Source: Myxococcus eversor (GTDB taxonomy: Bacteria > Myxococcota > Myxococcia > Myxococcales > Myxococcaceae). Taken from it: DNA of 64,000 bases. The DNA lies in contig NZ_JAAIXY010000003.1 of the NCBI RefSeq assembly GCF_010894455.1, forward strand, positions 124,001 to 188,000. The letters are read 5' to 3'. A model generated the notes under the pieces. The model worked only from the letters and a program-made list of their open reading frames with translations. It did no database searches and was not told where the DNA came from. The position numbers and the translations under genes were made by a program. This document shows, piece after piece, positions 53,301 to 61,039 of the stretch; the stretch's first letter is position 1, and each line of letters starts with the position of its first letter.

Positions 53301-53804
53301 GAGCGCCATGCCCTCCACCGGGCGCGGCGCGGGCTTCGCGGCGGGCGGCGGTGCGGGCCGGGCCTGCACGGGCGGCACGGCGGGCATCAGCGGCGCGATG
53401 GCGGGAGCCAGCGGCGCGACGGAAGGGGCGATGGCGGGCAGCGGCGAGACGACGGCGGCGGGGGCCTCCGGCTTGCGCTGGAGGAGCATCATGTCGACGA
53501 GGGCGCGGCTGGCCGGATCCAACTCATGGAACTGGAGGCCCATGCCCGGGGGACCCGCGGGGTCTCCCACTTCGCGGACCCAGCGGACATCGGCGGTGCC
53601 GTGAAGCACGCGCACGCCGCCGGCGATCTGCACCTCGAATTTGACGGGTGTCCCCACGGGCTGGGGCGTGCGCGAGCGGATGAACATCCCGCCCGGGCTC
53701 AGGTTGGTGGCGAACTCCTCCGCGAAGCTCCCCACGCTCTCATGCTTGAGCTTCACCAACAGACCGACTGCCTTCCGGTCCGTGGTGCGCCTGCCTTGAT
53801 CCAT
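50352..53804 (-). CDS. PilZ-Hsp70 (DnaK-like) fusion protein
   Basis: An 1150-residue multidomain protein. Residues about 1-110 form a PilZ-type domain (KAVGLLVKLKHESVGSFAEE, FATNLSPGGMFIRSRTP) of the myxobacterial group. Residues about 110-600 are Pro/Ala-rich with six or more copies of an acidic FEFDLDFSEAVEE motif. From about 605 a complete DnaK-like ATPase follows: VIGIDLGTTNSCVALLSNG, NEPTSAALAYGLN, VLVYDLGGGTFDATIL and VGGMSRMPLVREKL, then a substrate-binding domain and a lysine-rich end. The PilZ part lacks an obvious RxxxR di-GMP motif at its start, although RRTTDRKAVGL is close. It heads a likely transcript with the zinc-finger and FliB-like genes. Confidence 0.88.
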   Translation of the reverse strand: MDQGRRTTDRKAVGLLVKLKHESVGSFAEEFATNLSPGGMFIRSRTPQPVGTPVKFEVQIAGGVRVLHGTADVRWVREVGDPAGPPGMGLQFHELDPASRALVDMMLLQRKPEAPAAVVSPLPAIAPSVAPLAPAIAPLMPAVPPVQARPAPPPAAKPAPRPVEGMALDSLFDDIEAPPSPTLDEPFDFSPPSLADESFDFSPPPASAESDVDIPLDELIASTPPPVSLPGDEPLPGFDFDLETGLADAPLALGEVLDEPVSLDEAPPIEVGITVEDDSSAGSSGPLEFDMDMSEEALAPPPPAPRVAPPRASGPLEFDLDLSEAMEEPPPAPPVRPVTAPARPAAPPPPPAAAAKPSGGAFEFDLDFSEAVEETPSAPSVRPVTAPARPAAPPPPAAKPSGGAFEFDLDFSEAVEEVPPAPPPRPVAPPRPAAPPPAASKPSGGSLEFDLDFSEAVEEMPPSAPPPTRTSPPPPPSATRPAGGSFEFDLDLSEMSGGPSPGVAAPRMPAPPPSARPPPPPAAFQPPPAPPAFQPPPAPVAPPPPAQALPNVRREAPKPPEPVGTPTLLSPTAAKPATPLAAPPLDERGLPKTVFLPPPPAQIVGTGPVIGIDLGTTNSCVALLSNGRPTVLRSREGYNTIPSVISLNAQNKLLVSHRAKNQLVLRPQHTIYGAKRLVGRPYDSAVVNQVRERFHYEIVPDAAGRAAVRLADSVLSLEEVQAIILRECKEMAEAHLNQKVERAVVTVPAYYSEPQREAVRKSGILAGLKVERILNEPTSAALAYGLNRELNKKVLVYDLGGGTFDATILKIEKNVFEVLGTGGDIFLGGIDFDNLIVDFLLQRFQEKEGMAFNGDGIALSRVSDAAERAKMALSERATFEVHIPMLMMDNDGRPRDLRVVMTRQELEKICDPLLSRTVDVVRDVLLDAKLKASEVDDIILVGGMSRMPLVREKLKGLFGKGPQASVNADEAVALGAALYSGSVDKVSSVVLIDVLPMTVGVAMPGGAFKRVIERNSPLPAQRSFALNTTKDNEESLELSIFQGEDNHISANEYLGTVRIEGLPRGPKGSVRVAVTIKLDSECVLHVEAREYSTRKEVKATLATRYSPEELQKQLQVSKESVKAAEERRGADLKERAGGFWGFVKKALGRK
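52320..52945 (-). repeat. Tandem repeat encoding acidic EFDLDFSEA motifs
   Basis: Six copies, spaced 30-45 codons apart, encode (L/F)EFD(L/M)D(F/L/M)SEA-type segments separated by Pro/Ala-rich spacers, inside the PilZ-Hsp70 gene. The acidic and hydrophobic units look like short linear binding motifs or intramolecular ligands of the substrate-binding domain. Near-identical neighbours (the copies near 52570 and 52700) suggest recent duplication. Confidence 0.85.
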
Positions 53805-53948
53805 AACGCACCACCATCGCGGTACACAGCGCGCGGCTCAAGAGGGTTTTGGGCCCTTGGTCGGTCGACCGGCGAATGGGGGACGGCAGGTGGGCCTGCG
53901 GCCTACCTGCACCTTCCTGTATCTTCTGGAGTCTCCGAGGAGAGCCTC

Positions 53949-55094
53949 ATGAGCACCCTGCCTCTCACCGCCTCCGAGGCGCCACGTCCTGGCTGGCTGG
54001 TCGACCGTCGCCACGACCTGATTTCCACGGTGGGCGGCGCCTGCGCGAGCCTCGCTCTTGTCGGGCTTCACGTCTGGGGAGGCGTGAGCAGCCTGGCGTT
54101 GTGGTGGGCGTGGGTGTTGGTGCTGGACGGGCCGCACCTGTTCGCGACGGTGTCTCGCACGTACCTGGACGCGAGGGAGTGGAGGACGCGGCGAGGGCTC
54201 CTGTTGGGGAGCCTGGGGTGGTTCGCGTTGGGGCCGCTGTGCTTCGCGGTGTCGGCGGTGCTGGGCAGCAAGCTTCCCTTCGTGTTGTTCCTCACCTTCG
54301 CCGCGCTGTGGGCGTACTGGCACGTGGTGAGGCAGCACTACGGGCTGATGTCGCTGTACCAGCGCAAGGGTGGCGAGTCGTCGCCAGGGGACAGGAGGCT
54401 CGACAGCGTGACGTTGTACGTGGGGTTGCTCGCGCCCTTCGTCGCGTTCGCGGTGACGCATCCGGGGGCGCGCAAGCAACTGGGGCTGACGGGGACGCCG
54501 ACGTGGGAACCCGTCGTCGCGGCGGCGTGCTTCGCGCTGGTGCTCGCGGTGGTGGTGCTGAGCGCGGGGCGGCAGGTGTGGCGGCGAAGGGCGGGCCAGC
54601 GGGTGAACGGGCCCAAGCTGTTGATGATGGGCGCGGCGGTGGGACTGTCGGCGGTGGTGTTCTGGCCGTCGGTGTCGGCGCGGATGGACTTCATCATGTT
54701 CGCCGTGGCGGTGACGGCGTTCCACAACGTGCAGTACCACGGCGTCGTCTGGTTCTATCACCGCAATCGCTATCACTCGCAGGGCGTGGACGCGGCGGCG
54801 TTCGGCTGGGCGCCGAAGGTGAGTCAGCGCTTCGTCATCTACGCGGTGTGCGGCGTGGTCTTCACGCTGGTGTACCGGGGTGTGGGGTGTGGCTTCGGCG
54901 CGCATCCGGGCTGTGGCGGGTTCGACGCGAAGCTCGCATTGGGTGCGGGCCTGACGTTGAAAGACTTCATGGCGGGCTTCATCTGGGGCTTCGCGCTGCA
55001 CCACTACTACCTGGACCAGAAAATCTGGCGGGTGAGTCGGGACAAGGGACTGCACCAGGATTTGAAGCTGGGGACAACGACGGCGGCAGGCTGA
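53949..55094 (+). CDS. Multi-pass membrane protein with conserved-looking histidine motifs
   Basis: A 381-residue protein with about eight membrane segments. Histidine clusters lie at membrane faces: AYWHVVRQHYGLM, then FHNVQYHGVVWFYHRNRYH, and near the end ALHHYYLDQKIWRVS. Their number and spacing recall di-iron membrane oxygenases, desaturases or hydroxylases, although the exact HxxxH/HxxHH set is not met. The ATG at 53949 has GAGGAGAG five bases upstream; the open frame before it is antisense to the PilZ-Hsp70 gene and not coding. It is divergent from that gene across 144 bp. No family was recognised with confidence. Confidence 0.75.
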   Translation: MSTLPLTASEAPRPGWLVDRRHDLISTVGGACASLALVGLHVWGGVSSLALWWAWVLVLDGPHLFATVSRTYLDAREWRTRRGLLLGSLGWFALGPLCFAVSAVLGSKLPFVLFLTFAALWAYWHVVRQHYGLMSLYQRKGGESSPGDRRLDSVTLYVGLLAPFVAFAVTHPGARKQLGLTGTPTWEPVVAAACFALVLAVVVLSAGRQVWRRRAGQRVNGPKLLMMGAAVGLSAVVFWPSVSARMDFIMFAVAVTAFHNVQYHGVVWFYHRNRYHSQGVDAAAFGWAPKVSQRFVIYAVCGVVFTLVYRGVGCGFGAHPGCGGFDAKLALGAGLTLKDFMAGFIWGFALHHYYLDQKIWRVSRDKGLHQDLKLGTTTAAG

Positions 55095-55211
55095 CAGCGT
55101 TGGAGCGGTATCCGCCCCAGTCCATGAGCAATTCCTGACGCGGCCCGCACCCACTCCCCGCACCCGGCGAATCCAGCCTGGGCGTCTGTCTTTTCAGTGC
55201 TCCACGCTGGC

Positions 55212-55239
55212 TTGTCCTGGAGGGCTGGAGGATTGTAAT
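55212..55239 (+). promoter_or_regulatory. Sigma-70-like promoter of small secreted protein gene
   Basis: TTGTCC (55212-55217) and TGTAAT (55234-55239) are separated by 16 bases. The -10 matches five of six consensus positions and the -35 four of six. It lies about 75 bp upstream of the ATG at 55313 in a locally less GC-rich patch. Confidence 0.4.
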
Positions 55240-55312
55240 CCCATGTCACGTGCCTAGTTTCCCGCCTCCCCGGGCGCGTTGACGCGCCAATCCCCACCTC
55301 CGAGGAGGCCCC

Positions 55313-55666
55313 ATGATTCAACGTAACCCGCTCTCCATCCTGGCGATGCTCTCACTGTTCGCTTGTCTCTACTCCAGTGAGAGCTTCGCGCAGAACGCTC
55401 GGACCGGGACGGCGAGTGACGGCAACTACATCACCGTCCCCTCCGGCACGGTGAACGACTGGGTCATCCACGTGTCCCCGCAGAGCATGGGATTCGAGGA
55501 GCCCGGCTCCGAGGGCGACAACGCACTCCTCAAGATTGAGTGCTACGTGGTGCAGATCAACCAGTACACGTGGCAGGTCGTCGCCCGGTACAAGTACCGC
55601 CCGTGGAGCAACCGGGACGGCACCTGGTACGGCGGCTCGGCGAACTACCTCCTGGTCCACAAGTAG
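55313..55666 (+). CDS. Small secreted protein of unknown function
   Basis: A 117-residue protein with a signal peptide (ILAMLSLFACLYSSESFAQ) and a compact mature domain of about 90 residues with many aromatic residues (QYTWQVVARYKYRPWSNRDG) and one cysteine. A GGAGG site precedes the ATG. It is probably a small beta-rich exported domain. No family recognised. It is a single gene with its own promoter-like site and a downstream double hairpin. Confidence 0.7.
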   Translation: MIQRNPLSILAMLSLFACLYSSESFAQNARTGTASDGNYITVPSGTVNDWVIHVSPQSMGFEEPGSEGDNALLKIECYVVQINQYTWQVVARYKYRPWSNRDGTWYGGSANYLLVHK

Positions 55667-55682
55667 GCCGCCACCTCTTCAC

Positions 55683-55745
55683 CCACCCCACGGGGTGGAG
55701 GAATGTGCGGGAAGCCCCCGCCGCCGAGCACGCCTCGGGCGGCGG
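55683..55745. terminator. Double hairpin between convergent genes
   Basis: CCACCC (55683-55688) pairs with GGGTGG (55693-55698), and CCGCCGCC (55718-55725) pairs with GGCGGCGG (55738-55745). Both lie between the stop of the small secreted protein gene and the end of the frameshifted membrane-protein gene, so either could end transcription from both sides. Confidence 0.5.
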
Positions 55746-55776
55746 AGGGCCAGCAGCCGACGTGGGCCTTGCGGCA

Positions 55777-56332
55777 TCAGTCGGGCGAGAAGGTCACCTC
55801 AGCCACCCTGCCCTCTTCGAAGCGCACGACTCCCCAGTCAGAGTCGCCCCATCCCTCGTTCGTGTGCCGGTAGACCACGCTGTCCTTGAGCGCCAAGTCA
55901 CGCCCCTGTCGCTGGCCGGGGACGCCTTCCCGTTCGCCCCCCCTCCTCCGACCGCGGCGCTTCTGCCCTCACGTAGGGATTCGCTGGCCACCCCGTTCCC
56001 GTGAGGTAACGGCCCATCACGGCATCGACCTCACCGCGCGTCATGCCCATCCGAAGCGAATAGAAGTCTCGCAGGAAGGGCTTGCGGGAACTCCATTCGG
56101 CGAGGCGGATGCCCACCACTCCACCGACGAACGCACCGCAGAGCCCCGCGCGAATCAGCCATGGAGCCGACCTTGAGCCGAAGGCCCCGAATCCCAATCC
56201 CAGGCAGAGGATGACGGCATTCCAGGCCGGGAGAGCCGACACTCCCGCCTCGGAGTCGCAGAACGCGAAGAAGCCCAGAAGGACTCCCAGCAGCACGCAG
56301 GTGAGAAGCAGCGACAGGTAGCGCCTCGGCAT
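55777..56332 (-). pseudogene. Membrane protein gene interrupted by a single-base frameshift
   Basis: The first frame (56332 to about 55940) encodes about 130 residues: two to three membrane segments, then SLRMGMTRGEVDAVMGRYL, which resembles a BamE/SmpA-type motif. In a run of seven C at 55937-55943 the frame breaks; read through, it ends at 55898 with an Arg/Pro tail. If one base of the run is removed the frame continues with DLALKDSVVYRHTNEGWG and WGVVRFEEGRVAEVTFSPD to a stop at 55777-55779, which looks like the true C-terminus. Either a recent inactivating slip, phase variation or an assembly error explains it. Full-length product would be about 184 residues. Confidence 0.7.
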
Positions 56333-56486
56333 GGGCCTCCCAGTTTACCCACCCTGCCCGACTTCGACTATCCTGCCCCGACGCCTGAATAACGCTTCGA
56401 CACCTCGACAGACATCGGCCGTATCCGCACAGCAAGCGCTCCACGAGCCCGGATTTCCCCCGGGCTCTCTCGTCGAGGAGATGCAC

Positions 56487-57086
56487 ATGACGCGCCTGGG
56501 TGTGTTCGCGACCTGTCTGTCCATGTTGGCATTGGGATGCGGTGAAGCCCCCGAGGAAGCGTCCACCGACCCGCTTCCCGGCGAAGAAGGCAGCAACCAG
56601 GTCATCCAGACGAGCGTCCTCGCACGCCAGGATGGAACGTTCGAGGTGCGCGAGCGGCACGTCACGCGGCAGGAGCAACAGGCCCAGGCGGATGCTCGGA
56701 CGGCCCACATCCAGCGGCTCGCGGAGAATGGCGGCCGAAACGTGGAGCAGGCCCTGGATGCGCTCCAGCAGGTCGACTGCTCGAATAGCCAGGCCTTGTG
56801 GCTCTACAGCGCCGCCAATCGCACCGGCAACCAGCTCTGCCTCATCAAGCCCATCGCCTACGACATGGCCTGGCTGGACTTGGGGCTCGTCTATTACCCC
56901 CTGTTGAGCAACTGGGGCGGACGCGTGCGGAGCCTCTGGGCAGGGGAGGACCCGGGCTCGCTGCAGTACTGCACCGCCACCTCCTGCTCCATCCTCTTCT
57001 ACGTGAACTTCAGCGACTACCAGGTCATCAATAGCTTCGCGAGTTCCCAGTGGATCGTGAACTGGGCCTATCTGCACGACCCCTGA
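56487..57086 (+). CDS. Lipoprotein of unknown function
   Basis: A 199-residue lipoprotein. Signal and lipobox are FATCLSMLALGCGEAPE. A charged, Gln-rich helical stretch follows (HVTRQEQQAQADARTAHIQR), then a C-terminal domain with four cysteines and many aromatics (NQLCLIKPIAYDMAWLDLG, LQYCTATSCSILFYVNFSD), perhaps a small lectin- or beta-gamma-crystallin-like fold. GAGGAG precedes the ATG at 56487; the ATG at 56481 is also in frame. No family assigned. It converges on the metallophosphoesterase gene with a shared hairpin. Confidence 0.72.
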   Translation: MTRLGVFATCLSMLALGCGEAPEEASTDPLPGEEGSNQVIQTSVLARQDGTFEVRERHVTRQEQQAQADARTAHIQRLAENGGRNVEQALDALQQVDCSNSQALWLYSAANRTGNQLCLIKPIAYDMAWLDLGLVYYPLLSNWGGRVRSLWAGEDPGSLQYCTATSCSILFYVNFSDYQVINSFASSQWIVNWAYLHDP

Positions 57087-57100
57087 TTCACACGTCGGAG

Positions 57101-57131
57101 GAAGGGGCCGACCTGTTCCGCCGGCCCCTTC
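57101..57131. terminator. Bidirectional terminator hairpin
   Basis: GAAGGGGCCG (57101-57110) and CGGCCCCTTC (57122-57131) form a 10-bp stem with an 11-nt loop. It fills the 51-bp gap between the convergent lipoprotein and metallophosphoesterase genes. Confidence 0.65.
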
Positions 57132-57137
57132 GCTTCG

Positions 57138-58592
57138 TCAGCGCACCCAGTTCACATTGCTGATGGTGAACTTCGTCCCATCCTGCTTCTCCACGTTGGT
57201 GTACGGCAGGTACACCCGCGAGGAGAACGTGTTCGCCGCGGTATCAATCTCGATGAGCCGCGTCGGGTTCGACGACGCGTCGTGGTACGTGGTCAGCATC
57301 TGGTAGATTTTGTTCCCCTGCGTACCCGTGACTTCGCTGTACGCCGCCGAGCCCACGTGCCCGGAGAAGATGAACCGCACGTTGGCGTACGGCTTCAACG
57401 CGGTGTCGAACACGAACTGCGGGCTGTTGTTTCCATACCCGCCATTGCCCTGCTCGATGCCGCCCCCGCTCGTCTGGTGCGAGTGCGTCAGCACGATGAC
57501 GTTGTGACGCGGGTGCTGCTCCACGACACTCTTCACCCAGTTGACCGCGTTCGTGCGCGCCCAGAGTTCCACGTTGATGACCAGCCAGTTCAGCCCGCCC
57601 GCCGTGAAGGTGTGATAGGCATTGTCGCACTTGCCCGCCTCGAACACGCCCGCCAGCGCGCGGAACCTCGTCGTCGGGAAGTACGTGTTGAACGTGGTGG
57701 TGTTGCGCAGGTTCGCATTCACATTGCCAGGGCACGCGCTGCCACCGGGGCACGTCGCCGCGGTGTCATGGTTGCCAATGGCGATGGCATAGGGAATCTG
57801 CGCGGCGTCCAGCTTCTGGAACGCGTTGCTCGCGCGGACGTACTGGATGTGGTCCGCCGTGTCCCAGTTCGCCATGTCGCCCGTGTGGCCCACGAAGCGG
57901 ATGTCGAGCGCGTCCTTGTTGTCCGCCAGCCACTGCATCCGGTGGTCAATCAGCGTGGACTGCGAGACGAGCTCGTTCTGCGTGTCCGGGATGATGACCA
58001 GCGTGAACTTCGTGTCCACCGGCGGCGCCGTCGTGGGGGCCGCGTGGAACTTGATGCCCTCGTCCACCCACCCCGCCGCGCTCAGCGCCGAGCGCTCCGC
58101 CGTCGTCGTCGCGAAGCGGTGCTTGCGGAGCGTATCATTCGCATAGCGGTAGACGGGCACCAGGCACGGCTCCGCCGTCGTCGACGCGAAGAAGCCCGTC
58201 CCCTCATCCGTGGTGAATCCGCCCTGCGTCACGAGTTGCTGCCGCTCCGCCGCGTCGATGGTCCAGAAGTGCTCCTGCCGGCTCGGGCTGTACATCCGAT
58301 ACACCGGGGACAGCCCCGTGCCCGTGGAGGTCGAGACCCGGAAGGCCACGCCCCGGTCATCGGTGTAGCCGTAGGTCGTCGCGGCGTTGGCCGCCTCGTT
58401 CGCGTTGTGTGTGTAGAGGCTGTCGCCGTTGCTCGCCCGGATGCGGTGATACACGGGCGCGCTCAGGGCGGCGCAGTCCAGCGCGGCCTTGCTGGAAGCT
58501 GTCTCGGATACCTCATCGGGCGATGTACCGCCGCCACAGGCTGACAGCACGCCCAGCAGCGACAGGGATGCAACGACTCTCAAGGGACTCAT
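57138..58592 (-). CDS. Lipoprotein with DUF5648-like repeats and metallophosphoesterase domain
   Basis: A 484-residue exported protein with lipobox LLGVLSACGG. Residues about 45-190 hold three DUF5648-like units (PVYHRIRASNGDSLYTHNAN, PVYRMYSPSRQEHFWT, PVYRYANDTLRKHRFAT), typical of extracellular modules. The catalytic domain follows: VIIPDTQNE, RFVGHTGDMANWD, AIGNHDTAA, IVLTHSHQTSGG and FSGHVGS, giving all five calcineurin-type metal-binding blocks. It should be a surface or secreted phosphoesterase. It is a single gene; its AT-richer 234-bp upstream stretch (58593-58826) probably holds the promoter. Confidence 0.87.
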   Translation of the reverse strand: MSPLRVVASLSLLGVLSACGGGTSPDEVSETASSKAALDCAALSAPVYHRIRASNGDSLYTHNANEAANAATTYGYTDDRGVAFRVSTSTGTGLSPVYRMYSPSRQEHFWTIDAAERQQLVTQGGFTTDEGTGFFASTTAEPCLVPVYRYANDTLRKHRFATTTAERSALSAAGWVDEGIKFHAAPTTAPPVDTKFTLVIIPDTQNELVSQSTLIDHRMQWLADNKDALDIRFVGHTGDMANWDTADHIQYVRASNAFQKLDAAQIPYAIAIGNHDTAATCPGGSACPGNVNANLRNTTTFNTYFPTTRFRALAGVFEAGKCDNAYHTFTAGGLNWLVINVELWARTNAVNWVKSVVEQHPRHNVIVLTHSHQTSGGGIEQGNGGYGNNSPQFVFDTALKPYANVRFIFSGHVGSAAYSEVTGTQGNKIYQMLTTYHDASSNPTRLIEIDTAANTFSSRVYLPYTNVEKQDGTKFTISNVNWVR

Positions 58593-58826
58593 GGTGTCTC
58601 TTTCCAGGATGGGATGAAAACAGGGCTCGTCGGCTTCGACTCAGCTTTTACCGCGAAATACCGAATTCCAGCCTGAGCTATCACTTGAGCTCCATCCCAG
58701 GAACTCCACGTGTCCGACTGCGAGCAACACACCACACCGTCACGACGGAACAGCGAGCAATGTCTCTCGAATTTTACACAAACATCCGAGCAACCCCGAG
58801 CGTGCGCAGGGCACTCGGGGTCCGCT

Positions 58827-59270
58827 TCAGAAAGGGGCCTCGCAAGGATGGGAGGATGCGAGGACCGTGCTGGTACAACCCGCGCCCTGAGCGTCGCGAC
58901 TCATCGCGGCGGCGACAGACGGACAATCCATCCGCAGCACCGTGCACCCGCCCCAGTAGTCGAGGCTGTAGTCGAAGAACTGCGTGACGGAGCAACCTTC
59001 CCGGGTACTCAGCACGAAGACATCTCGAAAGACGGGAGTGCCCTCCATGCTCAGGTGCTTGTCGGAGAGGTGCGTCGGCCGACAGCCGTCTTCCTCCTGC
59101 AGATAAAGGCAGGCGCGATCAGCGCACGGGGTCAACCCAGGAGGAAGCCCCGCTCGGAACTGCTCCACCACCGCGATACCCAGCCTGGGCTCGGGCGCGA
59201 CCTGGGGGGCACGAGAACAACCCCAGCCCAGGGCGATGAAAAGGCACAGCGACCGGAAGAAGGCCTGCAT
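58827..59270 (-). CDS. Small Cys-containing lipoprotein
   Basis: A 147-residue protein with signal and lipobox FFRSLCLFIALGWGCSRAP. The mature part has eight cysteines, several in CADRACLYLQEEDGC and GGCTVLRMDC, so disulfides are likely. It shows no recognised family. The ATG at 59270 starts the signal peptide; an in-frame ATG 87 bases earlier adds unrelated Arg-rich sequence. It lies 118 bp downstream of the beta-propeller lipoprotein gene on the same strand. Confidence 0.65.
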   Translation of the reverse strand: MQAFFRSLCLFIALGWGCSRAPQVAPEPRLGIAVVEQFRAGLPPGLTPCADRACLYLQEEDGCRPTHLSDKHLSMEGTPVFRDVFVLSTREGCSVTQFFDYSLDYWGGCTVLRMDCPSVAAAMSRDAQGAGCTSTVLASSHPCEAPF

Positions 59271-59388
59271 CCAGCAACGATAACATCGGGCCAGCGCCCG
59301 CCTCGGTGGGCCCCTCCATTTGATGAGGAGGCGCGGGTGTACGCTCGCCGCCAGCACATCCCTGCTCCGTGCGAGCCGACCGCCCGGC

Positions 59389-60762
59389 TCACTCCGGCGT
59401 CACCACCCGCAGGAATGCATCCTGGTTCCACGTGTCCCCGGCGCCATCACGCTGCCATCCAGCAACAGCCAGTCCGCGCCCGGGCACCACCGCCAGCCCC
59501 GTCACGGCGAGCGAGCACTGTCCGCTCACGCAGCCCTCCACTGGCAGCTTCCGCTCGCCCTGCTGCGTCCCATCCGCCGCGTAGCGCGTGAGCGCATCAC
59601 CACACGCCACCGTCACCGCGCCCGCGTCATCCACCGCCGCCGCGACGCCTTCCTGTGCCTGCTCGCCGCACTCTGGCTGCTTCAGCCAGCGCACCTCGCC
59701 CTCCGCGCCCACGCCGAGCACGAAAGGCCCCTGCGTCCCCAGCGACGTGCCGCCCCACACGAGCAGGCCCGCGAAGTCGCCCGCCAACGTCACCGTGCCA
59801 TCCGGTCCCACCGCCACCGACGACACGCGTCCCTTCGCGCCAGGCAGTTCGCGCCCCCACACCAGCTTCCCCGCCTCGTCGAACGCGAGCACCACGAAGC
59901 CGCGCCGGCCCTTCGCGCCGAACGACTCGCCATCCACCTCCAGCGTGTCGGAGAGCTGCCCCGCCAGCACCGTCCGACCCGACGGCGCCAGCGCCACCGC
60001 GTGCAGCGCCGTGCCCTCGCCCGTGCCGGTGAAGCGCCGCGTCCAGCGCACCGAGCCGTCCGCCGCGTAGTGAGTCAGCACCGGGTCCTGCACCTCCCCC
60101 TCCCACTCCTCTCCCGCCACCACCACGCCTCCGGCCCGGTCCGCCGCCACCGCGTGCGCCTTCTGCCCCACGCGCTGCTGCCACGTCGCGCGCCCGTCCG
60201 CGTTGAAGCGCACCACGAAGCCGTCCTGCGTCGCCCCCAGCCCGAAGTTCGCCGGGTAGAGGAACGCATTGCCGGTGAGGAACACCGCGCCGTCCGCGCC
60301 CGGCGACGCCGCCACGCGCAGGTCCGACAGCCGCTCCCGGGGGAAATCCTGCACCCAGCGAGACGTCCCCTCCGGCCCATACCGCGCCAATTCCACCGCC
60401 AGCAGCTCCCCCTCCACCGGCTCGCGGTCCGAGTCCTGCCGGGGTGTCTGGGACACCACCATCACCACATCCCCGCCGAGGCCCACGGCGACATCGGTGG
60501 GCGTGTCGTCCTGAGGGCCCCCCACCCGCGTCTGCCAGAGGGTGCCCTGGGGCAGCGCCCCTTCGGACGGCGAGGTCGACTCCGTGGGAGGCGCTCCCGG
60601 CCCGGAGGGCGACACCTCGCCAGGGCCCGGTGGGGCGGTCTCCTCGGAGGGCTCGGGAGCGCCCTGCTCCGAGCCACACGCCAGCCCGGCCCCCCAGAGG
60701 AGGGCCACGGGCCCCAGCACCCGCCAGCCGTGGAACCAACGCCCCGCTCGCCTTGACCGCAT
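59389..60762 (-). CDS. Beta-propeller (SBBP/PQQ-like repeat) lipoprotein
   Basis: A 457-residue lipoprotein. The signal ends LLWGAGLACGSE, followed by an acidic and Pro/Ser-rich linker of about 50 residues. The rest consists of propeller-type repeats with GxxGxW-like turns: WQTRVGGPQDD, VVRFNADGRATWQQRVG, VLTHYAADGSVRWTRRF, LAFDEAGKLVWGRELPG. GGGGAGG precedes the ATG at 60762. Such repeat lipoproteins are abundant in myxobacteria; the function is unknown. It is divergent from the MoxR operon across 277 bp. Confidence 0.8.
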   Translation of the reverse strand: MRSRRAGRWFHGWRVLGPVALLWGAGLACGSEQGAPEPSEETAPPGPGEVSPSGPGAPPTESTSPSEGALPQGTLWQTRVGGPQDDTPTDVAVGLGGDVVMVVSQTPRQDSDREPVEGELLAVELARYGPEGTSRWVQDFPRERLSDLRVAASPGADGAVFLTGNAFLYPANFGLGATQDGFVVRFNADGRATWQQRVGQKAHAVAADRAGGVVVAGEEWEGEVQDPVLTHYAADGSVRWTRRFTGTGEGTALHAVALAPSGRTVLAGQLSDTLEVDGESFGAKGRRGFVVLAFDEAGKLVWGRELPGAKGRVSSVAVGPDGTVTLAGDFAGLLVWGGTSLGTQGPFVLGVGAEGEVRWLKQPECGEQAQEGVAAAVDDAGAVTVACGDALTRYAADGTQQGERKLPVEGCVSGQCSLAVTGLAVVPGRGLAVAGWQRDGAGDTWNQDAFLRVVTPE

Positions 60763-61039
60763 GCGACCTCCCCGGAGCCCTCCTCCGTCCGTTGGAGGCC
60801 GGCCCTCCGGAGACGGTAAGCAGCGTGTCCGCGAGAGGGCATTCCCCCTGCCCCTCGGGGGGCTGGCCCTGCTCGGGGGGCGTGCAGGCGCGAGGGCTCG
60901 GGGCCCCTGGAGGGCCTCGTCCAGAGTGTGTGACAGCGGAATAGCCCCCCGCTCCAACGGTTGCCACCTCACGACTCGGCTGCTCGGAAGGAGGAAACCG
61001 TTGGTCCGGGCGCCGCCCGCGAATTAAGAGACTCCTTCC

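Noticed and set aside
50550..53948. In-frame N-terminal extension of over 1100 codons before the histidine-motif membrane protein
   Set aside because: The extension is antisense to the PilZ-Hsp70 gene and its composition is not protein-like; the ATG at 53949 has a strong ribosome site and starts the membrane protein.
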